Counted from the first letter of the stretch, positions 7,869 through 14,911 are shown. The stretch is 33,800 nt of DNA from Candidatus Kaiserbacteria bacterium (GCA_016204805.1 JACQKA010000051.1:1-33800), one strand, 5' to 3'. Program-made: numbers and translations. The notes: a model not told the origin generated them from the letters alone.

Positions 7869-8209
7869 TTCAGATTGCAATCACTCCTTCCCTTGACCAC
7901 AAAGTGAGAAAAATTGACCCACTGCTCCGCGAGGAAGTATTTGATGTGATCGATAAACTTAAAGATCAGAAAAACCACAAGTCTCTCAAGGTTCATAAAC
8001 TGCACGGAAAAGCGAAGGGCTTGTATGCTGCTTCAGTCGATTACCAACATCGACTTATTTTCCAGTGGGTACAGCAAAACCGAATCCTGCTCTTGGATTT
8101 TGGGAATCATTCTGTGTACGAGTGGGGCTTATTCTCTGTCCGCATCAGTGTGCTCTACTTCCTACTCGCCACTACTTCATCCGCGACATTTCTGGGCACA
8201 ACAGCGTAG
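7865..8209 (+). CDS. RelE/YafQ-type mRNA interferase toxin with a C-terminal extension read from antisense fusA
   Basis: The 114-residue protein matches the RelE/YafQ family: HKLHGKAKGLYAASV (44-58), HRLIFQWV (62-69) and the terminal LLLDFGNHSVYEW (75-87), whose His corresponds to the essential C-terminal His of YafQ. Such toxins cut mRNA on the ribosome and are held inactive by the antitoxin. Family members normally end about here, but this frame continues 27 residues. The last 17 are encoded by the antisense strand of the fusA 3' end, with the stop at 8207-8209. The original stop was probably lost at the insertion junction. Whether the toxin is still active is unknown. Confidence 0.85.
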   Translation: MIQIAITPSLDHKVRKIDPLLREEVFDVIDKLKDQKNHKSLKVHKLHGKAKGLYAASVDYQHRLIFQWVQQNRILLLDFGNHSVYEWGLFSVRISVLYFLLATTSSATFLGTTA

Positions 8210-10305
8210 TGGTCGAATTCCATCGTAGAATTGGCGCGACCTTCGGTCATGGAACGGAGGGTTGTGGTGTATCCGAACATTTCAGAGAGCGGCACGTGCG
8301 CGGTAATGACCTTGAGCCCGCCGGTGCGATCGTCTATGGATTGCACCTGTCCGCGCTTGCCGTTCAGATTGCCCGTAACATCTCCCATGAATTTGTCCGG
8401 TGTAACAACTTCTATCTTCATGATAGGCTCGAGCAGTGCGAGTTTTGCCTGACGAGTTGCCTCCTGGAGTGCCTGTGATGCGCAAATCTTGAAAGCGATT
8501 TCTGACGAATCCACATCGTGATACGAACCGTCGTATAGCTCCACCGAAATGTCGACGAGTGGGTACCCGGCCAAGACGCCGCGGTCCATCGCTTCACGAA
8601 TGCCTTTCTCAACTGCCGGAATGAATTCGTTCGGGATGACGCCTCCTTTGATGTTGTTGATGAATTCGAAGTGATCTTCACGCTTTATGTTCGCCGGCTT
8701 TTTCTTTTTTCCGTCTTCAACGACCGGTTCGAGCGGCTTTACTCGTATTTTTACATGTCCATACTGACCGCGACCTCCTGTCTGTTTTATGTATTTGTTT
8801 TCTACGTCAGCAGTGCCGGTGATCGTTTCGCGATATGCCACCTGCGGCTTGCCGAGCGTCGCTTCCACATTGAATTCTCGCCGCATGCGATCAGTGATGA
8901 TATCGAGGTGGAGTTCTCCCATGCCGGATACAATGGTGTCGCCGGTCTCTTCATCGGTTGAAACACGGAATGTCGGGTCTTCGTCTCCCAATTTCGCAAG
9001 CGCCATGCCCATTCGCTCCTGATCGCCCTTCGTCTTGGGCTCGATGCGTGCGGAGAGGACCGGTAAGCGGAATTTGATCTCTTCAAGAATGATGGGGCTC
9101 TTTTCGTCGCAAATCGTGTGCCCGATCTTTGCGTTTTTCGCGCCGACCAAGGCCGCGATCTCTCCGGTAAATACTTTTTTTATCTCTTCCCGCTTATCCG
9201 CCTGCAAGCGCACCATGCGGCCGACGCGTTCTTTCGTGCCATTCGATGCGTTGTATACATAACTGCCCGCCTCGAGCGTGCCGGAATAGACACGGAAGAA
9301 CGAAAGCTGGCCGACGAACGGGTCGGTCTGTAACTTGAAGATGAGCGCTGAAAACGGCTCTGCATCATCCGGCTTGCGCACTAATCCCTCTCCGGTGTCG
9401 GGGTGTTTGCCTTTCGCCGGCGGCAGATCGAGCGGATTCGGCAGATAATCGACAACGCCATCTAATACCAGCTGGACGCCTTTGTTCTTGAGCGCGGAGC
9501 CGCAGAATGTCGGGAAAATTTTATTTTCGATGACCGCCTTGCGCAGGGTCTTTTTGAGCTGATCCATCGGAGGTTCTTTGCCTTCGAGATACGCGGTCAT
9601 CATCGCTTCATCGTGCTCGACGATGGCTTCAATGAGCTCGGCACGGTATTTTTCTGCATCCGTCTTCAAGTTTGCTGGGACTTCGCCCATAATGATGTCA
9701 CGCCCCATCTCGCCTTCGAAACGAACCGCCTTCATAGTGAGCAAATCGACAACGCCTTCCATCGCGTCTTCTTCGCCAAGCGGTATCTGCATACGCACGG
9801 CGTTTTTCGAAAGCCGATCGCGGATCATCGCGAAACAGCGTTCGAACGATGCGCCGGTGCGGTCGAGTTTGTTCACGAAACAGAGGCGCGGCACTTGTGC
9901 GTCTTCGGCATAGCGCCAGTTCGTTTCCGTCTGCGGCTCGACGCCCGCAACGCCATCAAACACGACGATCGAGCCGTCCAAGACACGCATGGAACGCTGG
10001 ACTTCAGATGTAAAATCGATGTGTCCGGGCGTATCGATAATATTGAAACGGTGTTTGAATGCAGTGTCCGCGCCCATGTATGAGGGGTTCCAGAAACACG
10101 TGATGGCGGCGGCGGTGATGGTGATACCGCGCTCGCGTTCCTGTTCCATCCAGTCGGTAACGGTGTTCCCCTCGTGGACTTCGCCGATCTTGTGGCTCTC
10201 ACCAGTGTAATACAAAATACGCTCCGATGTGGTCGTCTTTCCCGCATCAATGTGGGCGATAATCCCAAAATTTCTTACTTTCTCCAGAGGGTAATCGCGA
10301 TTCAT
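8155..10305 (-). CDS. fusA: Translation elongation factor G
   Basis: EF-G is the GTPase that drives ribosomal translocation and, with RRF, ribosome recycling. The 716-residue protein is full length. It has G1 AHIDAGKT (17-24), RERGITI, DTPGHIDFTSEV, NKLD in FVNKLDRTGA, domain IV with RGQYGHVKIRV and the YPLVDISVELYDGSYHDVDS segment, and domain V ending [16 protein letters not shown] Lys-rich insertion (KKKKPANIKRED) lies in domain IV. The ATG 10305-10303 has no clear Shine-Dalgarno sequence and lies next to one arm of an imperfect inverted repeat. Its last 55 bp overlap the end of the convergent toxin gene, and its 3' end exists as a second, synonymous-divergent copy at 7390-7570. Confidence 0.98.
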   Translation of the reverse strand: MNRDYPLEKVRNFGIIAHIDAGKTTTSERILYYTGESHKIGEVHEGNTVTDWMEQERERGITITAAAITCFWNPSYMGADTAFKHRFNIIDTPGHIDFTSEVQRSMRVLDGSIVVFDGVAGVEPQTETNWRYAEDAQVPRLCFVNKLDRTGASFERCFAMIRDRLSKNAVRMQIPLGEEDAMEGVVDLLTMKAVRFEGEMGRDIIMGEVPANLKTDAEKYRAELIEAIVEHDEAMMTAYLEGKEPPMDQLKKTLRKAVIENKIFPTFCGSALKNKGVQLVLDGVVDYLPNPLDLPPAKGKHPDTGEGLVRKPDDAEPFSALIFKLQTDPFVGQLSFFRVYSGTLEAGSYVYNASNGTKERVGRMVRLQADKREEIKKVFTGEIAALVGAKNAKIGHTICDEKSPIILEEIKFRLPVLSARIEPKTKGDQERMGMALAKLGDEDPTFRVSTDEETGDTIVSGMGELHLDIITDRMRREFNVEATLGKPQVAYRETITGTADVENKYIKQTGGRGQYGHVKIRVKPLEPVVEDGKKKKPANIKREDHFEFINNIKGGVIPNEFIPAVEKGIREAMDRGVLAGYPLVDISVELYDGSYHDVDSSEIAFKICASQALQEATRQAKLALLEPIMKIEVVTPDKFMGDVTGNLNGKRGQVQSIDDRTGGLKVITAHVPLSEMFGYTTTLRSMTEGRANSTMEFDHYAVVPRNVADEVVASRK

Positions 10306-10306
10306 A

Positions 10307-10517
10307 CCCGGTTAGTGAAATTTCAGCTTGCCCGTGCTTCTGATTGCACGTTTTTGAATAATGCCCAACATCAGATGAACTACAGATTGTTTATTACCAT
10401 GAGTATGCCCGGATGCGCCGTGCAGGAGGTGATATGCGCTTTGTGATGCGTATTTCATGGCATTTTTTACATTGATTGTTTGTGTGGGCATACTTGAGCT
10501 GAAATTCTACTACCGGG
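10307..10517. repeat. Imperfect inverted repeat across the fusA leader
   Basis: Arm 10307-10328 and arm 10497-10517 are complementary at about 19 of 22 positions. The pairing can be extended through GCCC (near 10331) and GGGC (near 10486). The left arm ends 2 bp from the fusA ATG. A smaller hairpin CGTGC/GCACG followed by TTTTT lies inside (about 10333-10355, plus strand). This 316-bp gap (10306-10621) holds no gene that I can support. Confidence 0.6.
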
Positions 10518-10523
10518 CATATA

Positions 10524-10546
10524 CAAAAAGAAAGCGCCGAGGCGCT
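10524..10546 (-). terminator. Short intrinsic terminator upstream of the fusA leader
   Basis: AGCGCC/GGCGCT stem (10533-10546) is followed on the minus strand by TTCTTTTT. It is the second terminator after the 10622-10813 gene and insulates fusA from upstream transcription. Confidence 0.65.
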
Positions 10547-10592
10547 CCCCTACAATAGCCGAAGCATAAAGAATTGCAACACACATCACACG

Positions 10593-10620
10593 AAAAAGCC
10601 GGACCTGGGTCCGGCTTTTT
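10593..10620 (-). terminator. Intrinsic terminator of the 10622-10813 gene
   Basis: AAAAAGCCGGACC (10593-10605) pairs with GGTCCGGCTTTTT (10608-10620) around a 2-nt loop. It has T-runs on both strands and begins 2 bp after the gene's stop codon. Confidence 0.85.
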
Positions 10621-10621
10621 G

Positions 10622-10813
10622 CTATTCAAGCTCGCGAATGCGCCGTATGTATCGCTTGCGCATGGCAATGAATTCACTATCGCCCTCACGCGGTTCGGGA
10701 TCGTTCTCCATCGCGTGGATATCGTCCCAACTCATGTTCCGCACGAGATGTTCATATGCGGCTCGCGCCTCGTCGAGCGTCATCTCTTCCAACAGTTTCT
10801 CGAACAGTAGCAT
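10622..10813 (-). CDS. Small acidic hypothetical protein
   Basis: The 63-residue protein is rich in Glu, Asp and Arg and looks wholly helical (MLLFEKLLEEMTLDEARAAY, then MRKRYIRRIRELE). There is no signal peptide or membrane segment and I do not recognise a family. The start ATG 10813 is preceded by AAGGGGAT at a workable ribosome-binding distance, and a strong terminator follows immediately, which supports it as a real single-gene unit. It lies between rpsG/rpsL and fusA, transcribed in the same direction as both, with the 10907 gene on the other strand upstream. Confidence 0.65.
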   Translation of the reverse strand: MLLFEKLLEEMTLDEARAAYEHLVRNMSWDDIHAMENDPEPREGDSEFIAMRKRYIRRIRELE

Positions 10814-10906
10814 CGCTATCCCCTTTTCACATCAGACTGCCGGGGACTATATCCTTACAAGATGCCACTGACAAGCGTGCATCGTCATGTGCTACCATAG
10901 GTGCGT

Positions 10907-11260
10907 ATGGGAAACGAAAAAAGCGGTAAACCAAATCCCTGGGGACAAAATAATGAAGCTGTGGACGCAATCCTAAAGGAAGAACAACGGGCAGCCGATG
11001 AGAAGTCAAAAAAGATCGCCGAGTATACGGAAAAATTAAAGTCCATTGTCCGCGAGGGCAATGAGGGTGCCGTGAAGATCGCGCTTGATGAAATTCTCGC
11101 GCCGATGAATAAGAAGGAGTTTCCGGACTATCACGTTAGAAAGGGTTTTGTACAAACCATTCTCCATGAGGCTGAAAAACGGTACGGGGGAACATCAGAA
11201 GTGGTCGAGCGCCTCCATGAACGACTTGACCGCTTTGTTGAAGAAACGTGGGGGTTATAG
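10907..11260 (+). CDS. Hypothetical helical cytoplasmic protein
   Basis: The 117-residue protein starts at ATG 10907 (MGNEKSGKPNPWGQNNEAVD) with AGGTG eight bases upstream; a GTG two codons earlier is less likely. Residues 20-60 are a charged helix (ILKEEQRAADEKSKKIAEYT), and the rest is helical with an aromatic C-terminus (RFVEETWGL). No membrane segment, enzyme motif or known family is visible. It is read against its neighbours, inside what would otherwise be the rpsG-fusA junction, and its 3' side carries tandem hairpins (11278-11425). Confidence 0.6.
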   Translation: MGNEKSGKPNPWGQNNEAVDAILKEEQRAADEKSKKIAEYTEKLKSIVREGNEGAVKIALDEILAPMNKKEFPDYHVRKGFVQTILHEAEKRYGGTSEVVERLHERLDRFVEETWGL

Positions 11261-11277
11261 GATACGCGATGCTCTTG

Positions 11278-11425
11278 TGAATGCATAACGAGGCGCACGA
11301 GAAAAACACACCGAGCGCAGTGTCGTATTTTTGAGATGCAATACGAGGCGCGGAGCAAAAAAACCGCGAGCAATACAAACGTATTGTGAGCGGTATTTTT
11401 GCGAACGCAACGACGTAGTGCGCTC
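11278..11425. repeat. Tandem hairpin repeat between convergent genes (core family member)
   Basis: Two consecutive units each begin near ACGAGGCGC (11288 and 11343) and contain a hairpin followed by TATTTTTG. The second hairpin is strong: ACCGC/GCGGT, CAATAC/GTATTG (11363-11394). A third partial unit (CGAACGCAACGACG) follows. The second unit shares a core with the repeats at 19920-20044 and 22563-22684. It could also act as terminator for the plus-strand gene, since T-runs follow both hairpins. Confidence 0.65.
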
Positions 11426-11439
11426 AAAGTACGACGCTG

Positions 11440-11901
11440 CTACCAGGCGAAATGGGCGAATGCTTTGTTCGCCTCCGCCATCTTGTGCATGTTGTCGCGC
11501 TTAGCGACTGCCTCTCCTTCGCCTTTCTTTGCGGCGAGGATCTGTTCGGCGAGTTTGATTGCCATAGGTGTGCCTTTCTTGGTGCGTGCGGCATCGCGCA
11601 TCCAGCGGAGCGCGAGCGCAAGCTGGCGTTCGGGGCGGACCGGCATCGGCACCTGATAGTTGGCGCCACCGACACGGCGTGAGCGCACTTCCATTGCAGG
11701 TTCGATGTTTTTGATAGCTGCTTCGAGTACCGTAACCGGATCACCTTCTTTTTTGAGCTGTTCCATCATGTCGTAGACGAGGCGGCGTGCGGTGTCTTTC
11801 TTGCCGCGCTCCATCATATAGTGCGTGAGTTTTGAAACGAGAACTGAGCCGTATACCGGATCCGGCTGGATTTTGTGCTTTCGTTTGATAGGGCGTCGCA
11901 T
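11440..11901 (-). CDS. rpsG: 30S ribosomal protein S7 (uS7)
   Basis: S7 nucleates assembly of the 30S head and contacts tRNA in the E site. The 153-residue protein starts MRRPIKRKHKIQPDPVYGS and contains the diagnostic LVSKLTHYMMERGKKDTA, the long central helices (EAAIKNIEPAMEVRSRRVGG), the beta-hairpin GANYQVPMPVRPER and the C-terminal helix with KRDNMHKMAEANKAFAHFAW. The start at 11901 lies 7 bp after the rpsL stop. An upstream in-frame ATG would add a stretch translated out of rpsL and is not needed. It forms a two-gene unit with rpsL, followed by unrelated genes before fusA. Confidence 0.97.
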   Translation of the reverse strand: MRRPIKRKHKIQPDPVYGSVLVSKLTHYMMERGKKDTARRLVYDMMEQLKKEGDPVTVLEAAIKNIEPAMEVRSRRVGGANYQVPMPVRPERQLALALRWMRDAARTKKGTPMAIKLAEQILAAKKGEGEAVAKRDNMHKMAEANKAFAHFAW

Positions 11902-11908
11902 GGTAGTT

Positions 11909-12319
11909 TTAGTTCTTTGGACGCTTAGCTCCGTAACGCGAACGACCGCGGCGGCGGGCGTCGACACCGGCGGCGTCGAATTTACCGCGCACGATAGTGT
12001 AGCGGAGACCGACGTCCTTTACACGACCGGAGCGAACGAGCACGACCGAATGTTCCTGCAATGTGTGCTTTTCGCCGGGAATGTACGCGGTGATTTCCAT
12101 GCCATTCGTGAGACGCACGCGGGCGATCTTGCGGATAGCGGAGTTCGGTTTGCGGGGGGTCTTGGTCGTTACTTTTGTGCAAACACCGCGCTTGAACGGT
12201 GACGGATAGAATGACGGACGGTTTTTGAGTGTATTGAAACCGCGTCCCAGCGCGATCACTTTTGATCGCCTCGCGACGCTCTTGCGACTCTTTCGTACCA
12301 ATTGATTGATTGTGCTCAT
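11909..12319 (-). CDS. rpsL: 30S ribosomal protein S12 (uS12), decoding-centre loop one residue short
   Basis: S12 lies at the decoding centre. The 136-residue protein is of the long type, with an insertion before KRGVC as in Bacillus. It has [34 protein letters not shown] and the C-terminal [11 protein letters not shown]. The usual GRVKDLPGVRYH loop reads [11 protein letters not shown] here: the Leu-Pro pair is replaced by a single Val, removing the Pro that is altered in classic streptomycin-resistance mutants. The rest is conserved, so it is almost certainly functional. It is first gene of the rpsL-rpsG unit; a terminator-like hairpin precedes its start. Confidence 0.97.
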   Translation of the reverse strand: MSTINQLVRKSRKSVARRSKVIALGRGFNTLKNRPSFYPSPFKRGVCTKVTTKTPRKPNSAIRKIARVRLTNGMEITAYIPGEKHTLQEHSVVLVRSGRVKDVGLRYTIVRGKFDAAGVDARRRGRSRYGAKRPKN

Positions 12320-12325
12320 GTAAAA

Positions 12326-12343
12326 ATGATGCCCCGTCAGGGC
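12326..12343 (-). promoter_or_regulatory. Terminator-like hairpin in the rpsL leader
   Basis: On the minus strand GCCC-TGACG-GGGC is followed by ATCATTTTTA, ending a few bases before the rpsL ATG. The short stem plus T-run could be an attenuator, but the stem has only four GC pairs. Confidence 0.3.
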
Positions 12344-12472
12344 TTAAGAAATGTACTATGCATCGAGCGGGGATGCAAGGAACAACCGAATAAGAGGTAT
12401 GGACAAAACCTATAGTGTGTGAGAGTATATTTCCTAGTATTTTCTGCATCAAGAACATATGGGAGACCAGAC

Positions 12473-12844
12473 ATGACTACATTTCCAACGAATAAAGCAA
12501 AGGTGAGTGTGCTTAAGCAGTTCATAGCCCAAACAAAATCGGGGCAACTGCAGTGGAAGTTTGAGGGTAACCCCGACAGGTGCGGCTACAATTTCTCTGC
12601 CATATTCAGAACAATGACTGTGGATGGCGAGACATTGACGCTTATACACCACCCTGACCTTGATTCTTTCGATGATCCTCAATATACCTTGAGTATTGTA
12701 CGCGATGGTTCAGCTACCCTAATTGACAATGAGAGTGTCACTGCTTGGTGGTTGTATAGCGCCGGCTTGGTTAGGAAACTATTTAGGACTGTGCAGAAAG
12801 TTTCCATACAAAAATACCAAAAGAGCCTGGAGGTGCGCACGTAA
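12473..12844 (+). CDS. Hypothetical cytoplasmic protein
   Basis: The 123-residue protein begins at ATG 12473 with GGGAGA eight bases upstream. It has alternating strands and helices (LKQFIAQTKSGQLQWKFEG, TLTLIHHPDLDSFDDPQYTL) and a basic C-terminal helix (RKLFRTVQKVSIQKYQKSLE). There is no signal peptide or transmembrane segment and I do not recognise a family. It is divergent from rpsL and followed by a strong terminator, so it is probably a single-gene transcript. An in-frame ATG at 12419 would add 18 residues without a ribosome-binding site. Confidence 0.65.
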   Translation: MTTFPTNKAKVSVLKQFIAQTKSGQLQWKFEGNPDRCGYNFSAIFRTMTVDGETLTLIHHPDLDSFDDPQYTLSIVRDGSATLIDNESVTAWWLYSAGLVRKLFRTVQKVSIQKYQKSLEVRT

Positions 12845-12871
12845 AGAAGTAGGCCCGATGCATGTCAATGT

Positions 12872-12900
12872 GCGGCTCTCGTTTTTGAGAGCCGCTTTTT
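12872..12900 (+). terminator. Intrinsic terminator of the 12473-12844 gene
   Basis: GCGGCTCTC (12872-12880) pairs with GAGAGCCGC (12887-12895), followed by TTTTT. Confidence 0.9.
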
Positions 12901-12949
12901 ATCTGAGTTACTTTAAGAAATACTTCGCATTCCTAGCGTTCATACTCGA

Positions 12950-13582
12950 CTAAACCCCTACCAATGCCCGTGCGACCCACTGCACCATGGGACCGATTCC
13001 CCCACCGATAAGCATCACAAATAGGATGACCGCGCCAAATCCGAGGAGCGGATTGTATTCGAGCCACATGCGAAGTTTTTCCCACTGCATTGCAAACGCC
13101 TGCGGAAGCACTGCTGATAGAATTTTCGAACCATCAAGCGGCGGGATCGGAATGAGATTGAATACCGCCAGCGCAACATTGATGACTATAATGGAGAACG
13201 CGAGACCAACAACCTCTTCAGGAATCACCCCACCTATTGCGCGTAGGATAAGCGCGAGTCCGAGAGCGATGCCGAAATTCGCCATGGGGCCGGCACCGGC
13301 GACGAGCGCCTCCGCCCACACGCCGCCGCGTTTCAGATTATATGGGTTGTACGGCACCGGCTTTGCCCACCCGAACAGAAACGGCGAGTGCGTCAGGATG
13401 AGAATGGCGGGGAGAAAGATGGAGCCGAACGGGTCCAAGTGTTTGAGCGGGTTGAGCGTAAGCCGCCCCTGCAAACGCGCCGTGGGGTCGCCGAGAAAGT
13501 TCGCCATGTAGCCGTGCGAGACTTCGTGGAGCACGACCGAAAACACGAGTGCGATGATACCAAAAAAGATCTCTATCTGCAT
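12950..13582 (-). CDS. Membrane zinc metalloprotease, site-2 protease (M50) family
   Basis: The 210-residue polytopic protein carries the zinc-binding motif HEVSHG (HExxH at residues 19-23) in its first membrane helix. The second motif NLIPIPPLDGSK (about 143-154) supplies the third metal ligand, Asp. This is the compact, PDZ-less M50 type common in bacteria, with about five membrane segments. Family members cut substrates within the membrane, often anti-sigma factors or leftover signal peptides; the substrate here is unknown. It stands alone, convergent with the 12473 gene and divergent from rpmB. Confidence 0.9.
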   Translation of the reverse strand: MQIEIFFGIIALVFSVVLHEVSHGYMANFLGDPTARLQGRLTLNPLKHLDPFGSIFLPAILILTHSPFLFGWAKPVPYNPYNLKRGGVWAEALVAGAGPMANFGIALGLALILRAIGGVIPEEVVGLAFSIIVINVALAVFNLIPIPPLDGSKILSAVLPQAFAMQWEKLRMWLEYNPLLGFGAVILFVMLIGGGIGPMVQWVARALVGV

Positions 13583-13692
13583 GAGGATATCCTAACATAA
13601 CAAGATGCCCTTTCCCTCTGCGAACAGCACGTCACCCTGCCTGTGTGTTGCCGCTAACAGGCATCTGTGTTAGATTGTCGCAACGTAACAGT

Positions 13693-13935
13693 ATGGCGAA
13701 AGTATGTGCAATTACCGGCAAGCGTTCCCGCGTGGGTGGCGGGTATTCGAACCGCACCCGCGCGACGCAATTCAATCCTACCGGCAAGCGCCGCCGCCAG
13801 GTCAACCTCACCACCAAGAAGATCTTCGTCCCCGAGCTCAACAAAACAGTCGTCGTGACGATTTCCACGAAAGGTCTCAAGACCATCCGCAAGAACGGCG
13901 CATACGCGACGCTCAAAAAGGCGGGGCTAATTTAA
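13693..13935 (+). CDS. rpmB: 50S ribosomal protein L28 (bL28)
   Basis: The 80-residue basic protein has MAKVCAITGKRSRVGGGYSN, RKKFRVNL-type sequence (RRRQVNLTTKKIFVPELNK) and VVTISTKGLKTIRKNGAYAT, the layout of bL28. The two CxxC pairs of zinc-binding forms are absent: only one Cys remains. ATG 13693 is the natural start; upstream in-frame ATGs precede the conserved N-terminus. No clear Shine-Dalgarno sequence. It is a single gene, followed by about 150 bp of nested inverted repeats. Confidence 0.95.
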   Translation: MAKVCAITGKRSRVGGGYSNRTRATQFNPTGKRRRQVNLTTKKIFVPELNKTVVVTISTKGLKTIRKNGAYATLKKAGLI

Positions 13936-13950
13936 TTTGCTTCGCTCCTT

Positions 13951-14091
13951 GTTTTATCCCGACAGTGCTTTGCTTTTTCAAAGCAAAGTCTGCGGGATCA
14001 TTTAAAACATAGTCGCACCACCAAGAGTACTTCCATTTTTCTAAGGGCATATCCTTAAGAAAAATTGGTCGTTTCACTCCTTGTTTTAAAT
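13951..14091. repeat. Cluster of nested inverted repeats after rpmB
   Basis: ATCCCG (13956-13961) pairs with CGGGAT (13993-13998), with CTTTGCTTT/AAAGCAAAG inside. Then CATTTAAAACA (about 14000-14010) pairs with TGTTTTAAATG (14081-14091), enclosing ATTTTTCT-AAGG/CCTT-AAGAAAAAT (about 14035-14066). TTCGCTCCTTGTTTTA also recurs nearly as a direct repeat near 14074. No gene is seen here. Confidence 0.6.
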
Positions 14092-14095
14092 GAAA

Positions 14096-14119
14096 AACCC
14101 CTCGAAAAAACGAGGGGTT
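14096..14119 (-). terminator. Intrinsic terminator of the 14126-14407 gene
   Basis: AACCCCTCG/CGAGGGGTT stem with a six-base loop starts 7 bp after the stop codon; on the minus strand it is followed by TTT. Confidence 0.85.
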
Positions 14120-14125
14120 CAGATC

Positions 14126-14407
14126 TTAGTAGCAATCCCAATGTCCGTGTTCGGACGAATAGAAGCAATCCCGAGGCGGTTGACGATACCGATATGGATC
14201 GCATCGGTAATCCTGCGGATGGTCATAGCAGAATTCGTTCCAGCTACGGCGTTGATCGTAACGGTCGTGGTGCCGACGACGCCCGCCTTTGCCGACACAC
14301 CCGACGCCATTCAGACAGATCTCGAATCCACCACCAGCGGAAGCCGGCTGTGGAAGTGCCCAGAGTGACAAGGCACCGATTGCCAGTGCAACAATGAGCG
14401 ATCTCAT
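14126..14407 (-). CDS. Small secreted Arg/Tyr/Cys-rich protein
   Basis: The 93-residue protein has a clear signal peptide (MRSLIVALAIGALSLWALP, cleavage near ASAGG at about 24). The mature part has four or more Cys and is rich in Arg, Tyr, His and Asp (YDQRRSWNEFCYDHPQDYRC, PPRDCFY). It resembles small periplasmic proteins of Proteobacteria more than its neighbours; I know no function. The start ATG 14407 is set by a perfect AGGAGG a few bases upstream, which is unusual in this window. It has its own terminator. Together with the next two genes it forms a group of short secreted proteins with strong ribosome-binding sites. Confidence 0.7.
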   Translation of the reverse strand: MRSLIVALAIGALSLWALPQPASAGGGFEICLNGVGCVGKGGRRRHHDRYDQRRSWNEFCYDHPQDYRCDPYRYRQPPRDCFYSSEHGHWDCY

Positions 14408-14470
14408 GTGAGCCTCCTTTGCTCGTTTGCTCAGTTTTGGGTTCCTATTTCCCCGCCCCCGAGCATAGCA

Positions 14471-14503
14471 CAAAAAGAACAGCCCCCGAATGAACGAGGG
14501 CTG
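14471..14503 (-). terminator. Intrinsic terminator of the 14532-14855 gene
   Basis: CAGCCCCCG/CGAGGGCTG stem (14480-14503, one mismatch) is followed on the minus strand by TTCTTTTT. Confidence 0.8.
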
Positions 14504-14531
14504 TGAAGTCTGTATGCAAGCGTGGGGTACT

Positions 14532-14855
14532 TTAGTACGGATAGCCGGGTCGCTGGTGAACGACACCGTTTTCCGCACGAAGCATCCAGCAAGGACGGTC
14601 TACTTTGACCCACCCACGCCCCGTGAACACGTAGCAACATTGTGGGCGCGGGCCATAGAACTGCCGACCCCATCCATACACATTTGGCTCGCGCGGCATG
14701 GGTGGTGGCAGTGGACGGTACTGCGGAGGCGGTACTGCGTGACGTGGCGGACCGATGTAATAGCCGCCGCCCGTGCGCGGATAGTACTGCGCTTCCGCCG
14801 GCACTGCGGCAACGCAGAGCATTGTCAGCGAAAGTAACACAATAAACCCCTTCAT
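14532..14855 (-). CDS. Small secreted Pro/Tyr/Gly-rich protein
   Basis: The 107-residue protein has a signal peptide (MKGFIVLLSLTMLCVAAVPA, cleavage near AEAQ). It then has a Pro/Tyr/Gly-rich low-complexity part (YYPRTGGGYYIGPPRHAVPP) and a C-terminal part with three Cys and several Trp (CCYVFTGRGWVKVDRPCWML). ATG 14855 was chosen because AGGAG lies seven to eight bases upstream. A good promoter (TTGCAT, 16 bp, TATAAT) is at 14912-14939 and a terminator follows, so it is a single-gene unit. The composition resembles small envelope proteins of alphaproteobacteria; function unknown and possible horizontal origin. Confidence 0.7.
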   Translation of the reverse strand: MKGFIVLLSLTMLCVAAVPAEAQYYPRTGGGYYIGPPRHAVPPPQYRPLPPPMPREPNVYGWGRQFYGPRPQCCYVFTGRGWVKVDRPCWMLRAENGVVHQRPGYPY

Positions 14856-14911
14856 CAATAGTCTCCTCTGCTCGGGTTTCAATTCCTAAAGGCCAGCTTA
14901 CCTCTGTTTAT

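Noticed and set aside
11440-11967. Longer S7 start inside rpsL.
   Set aside because: The added residues are an out-of-frame reading of the rpsL end, and the conserved S7 N-terminus starts at 11901.
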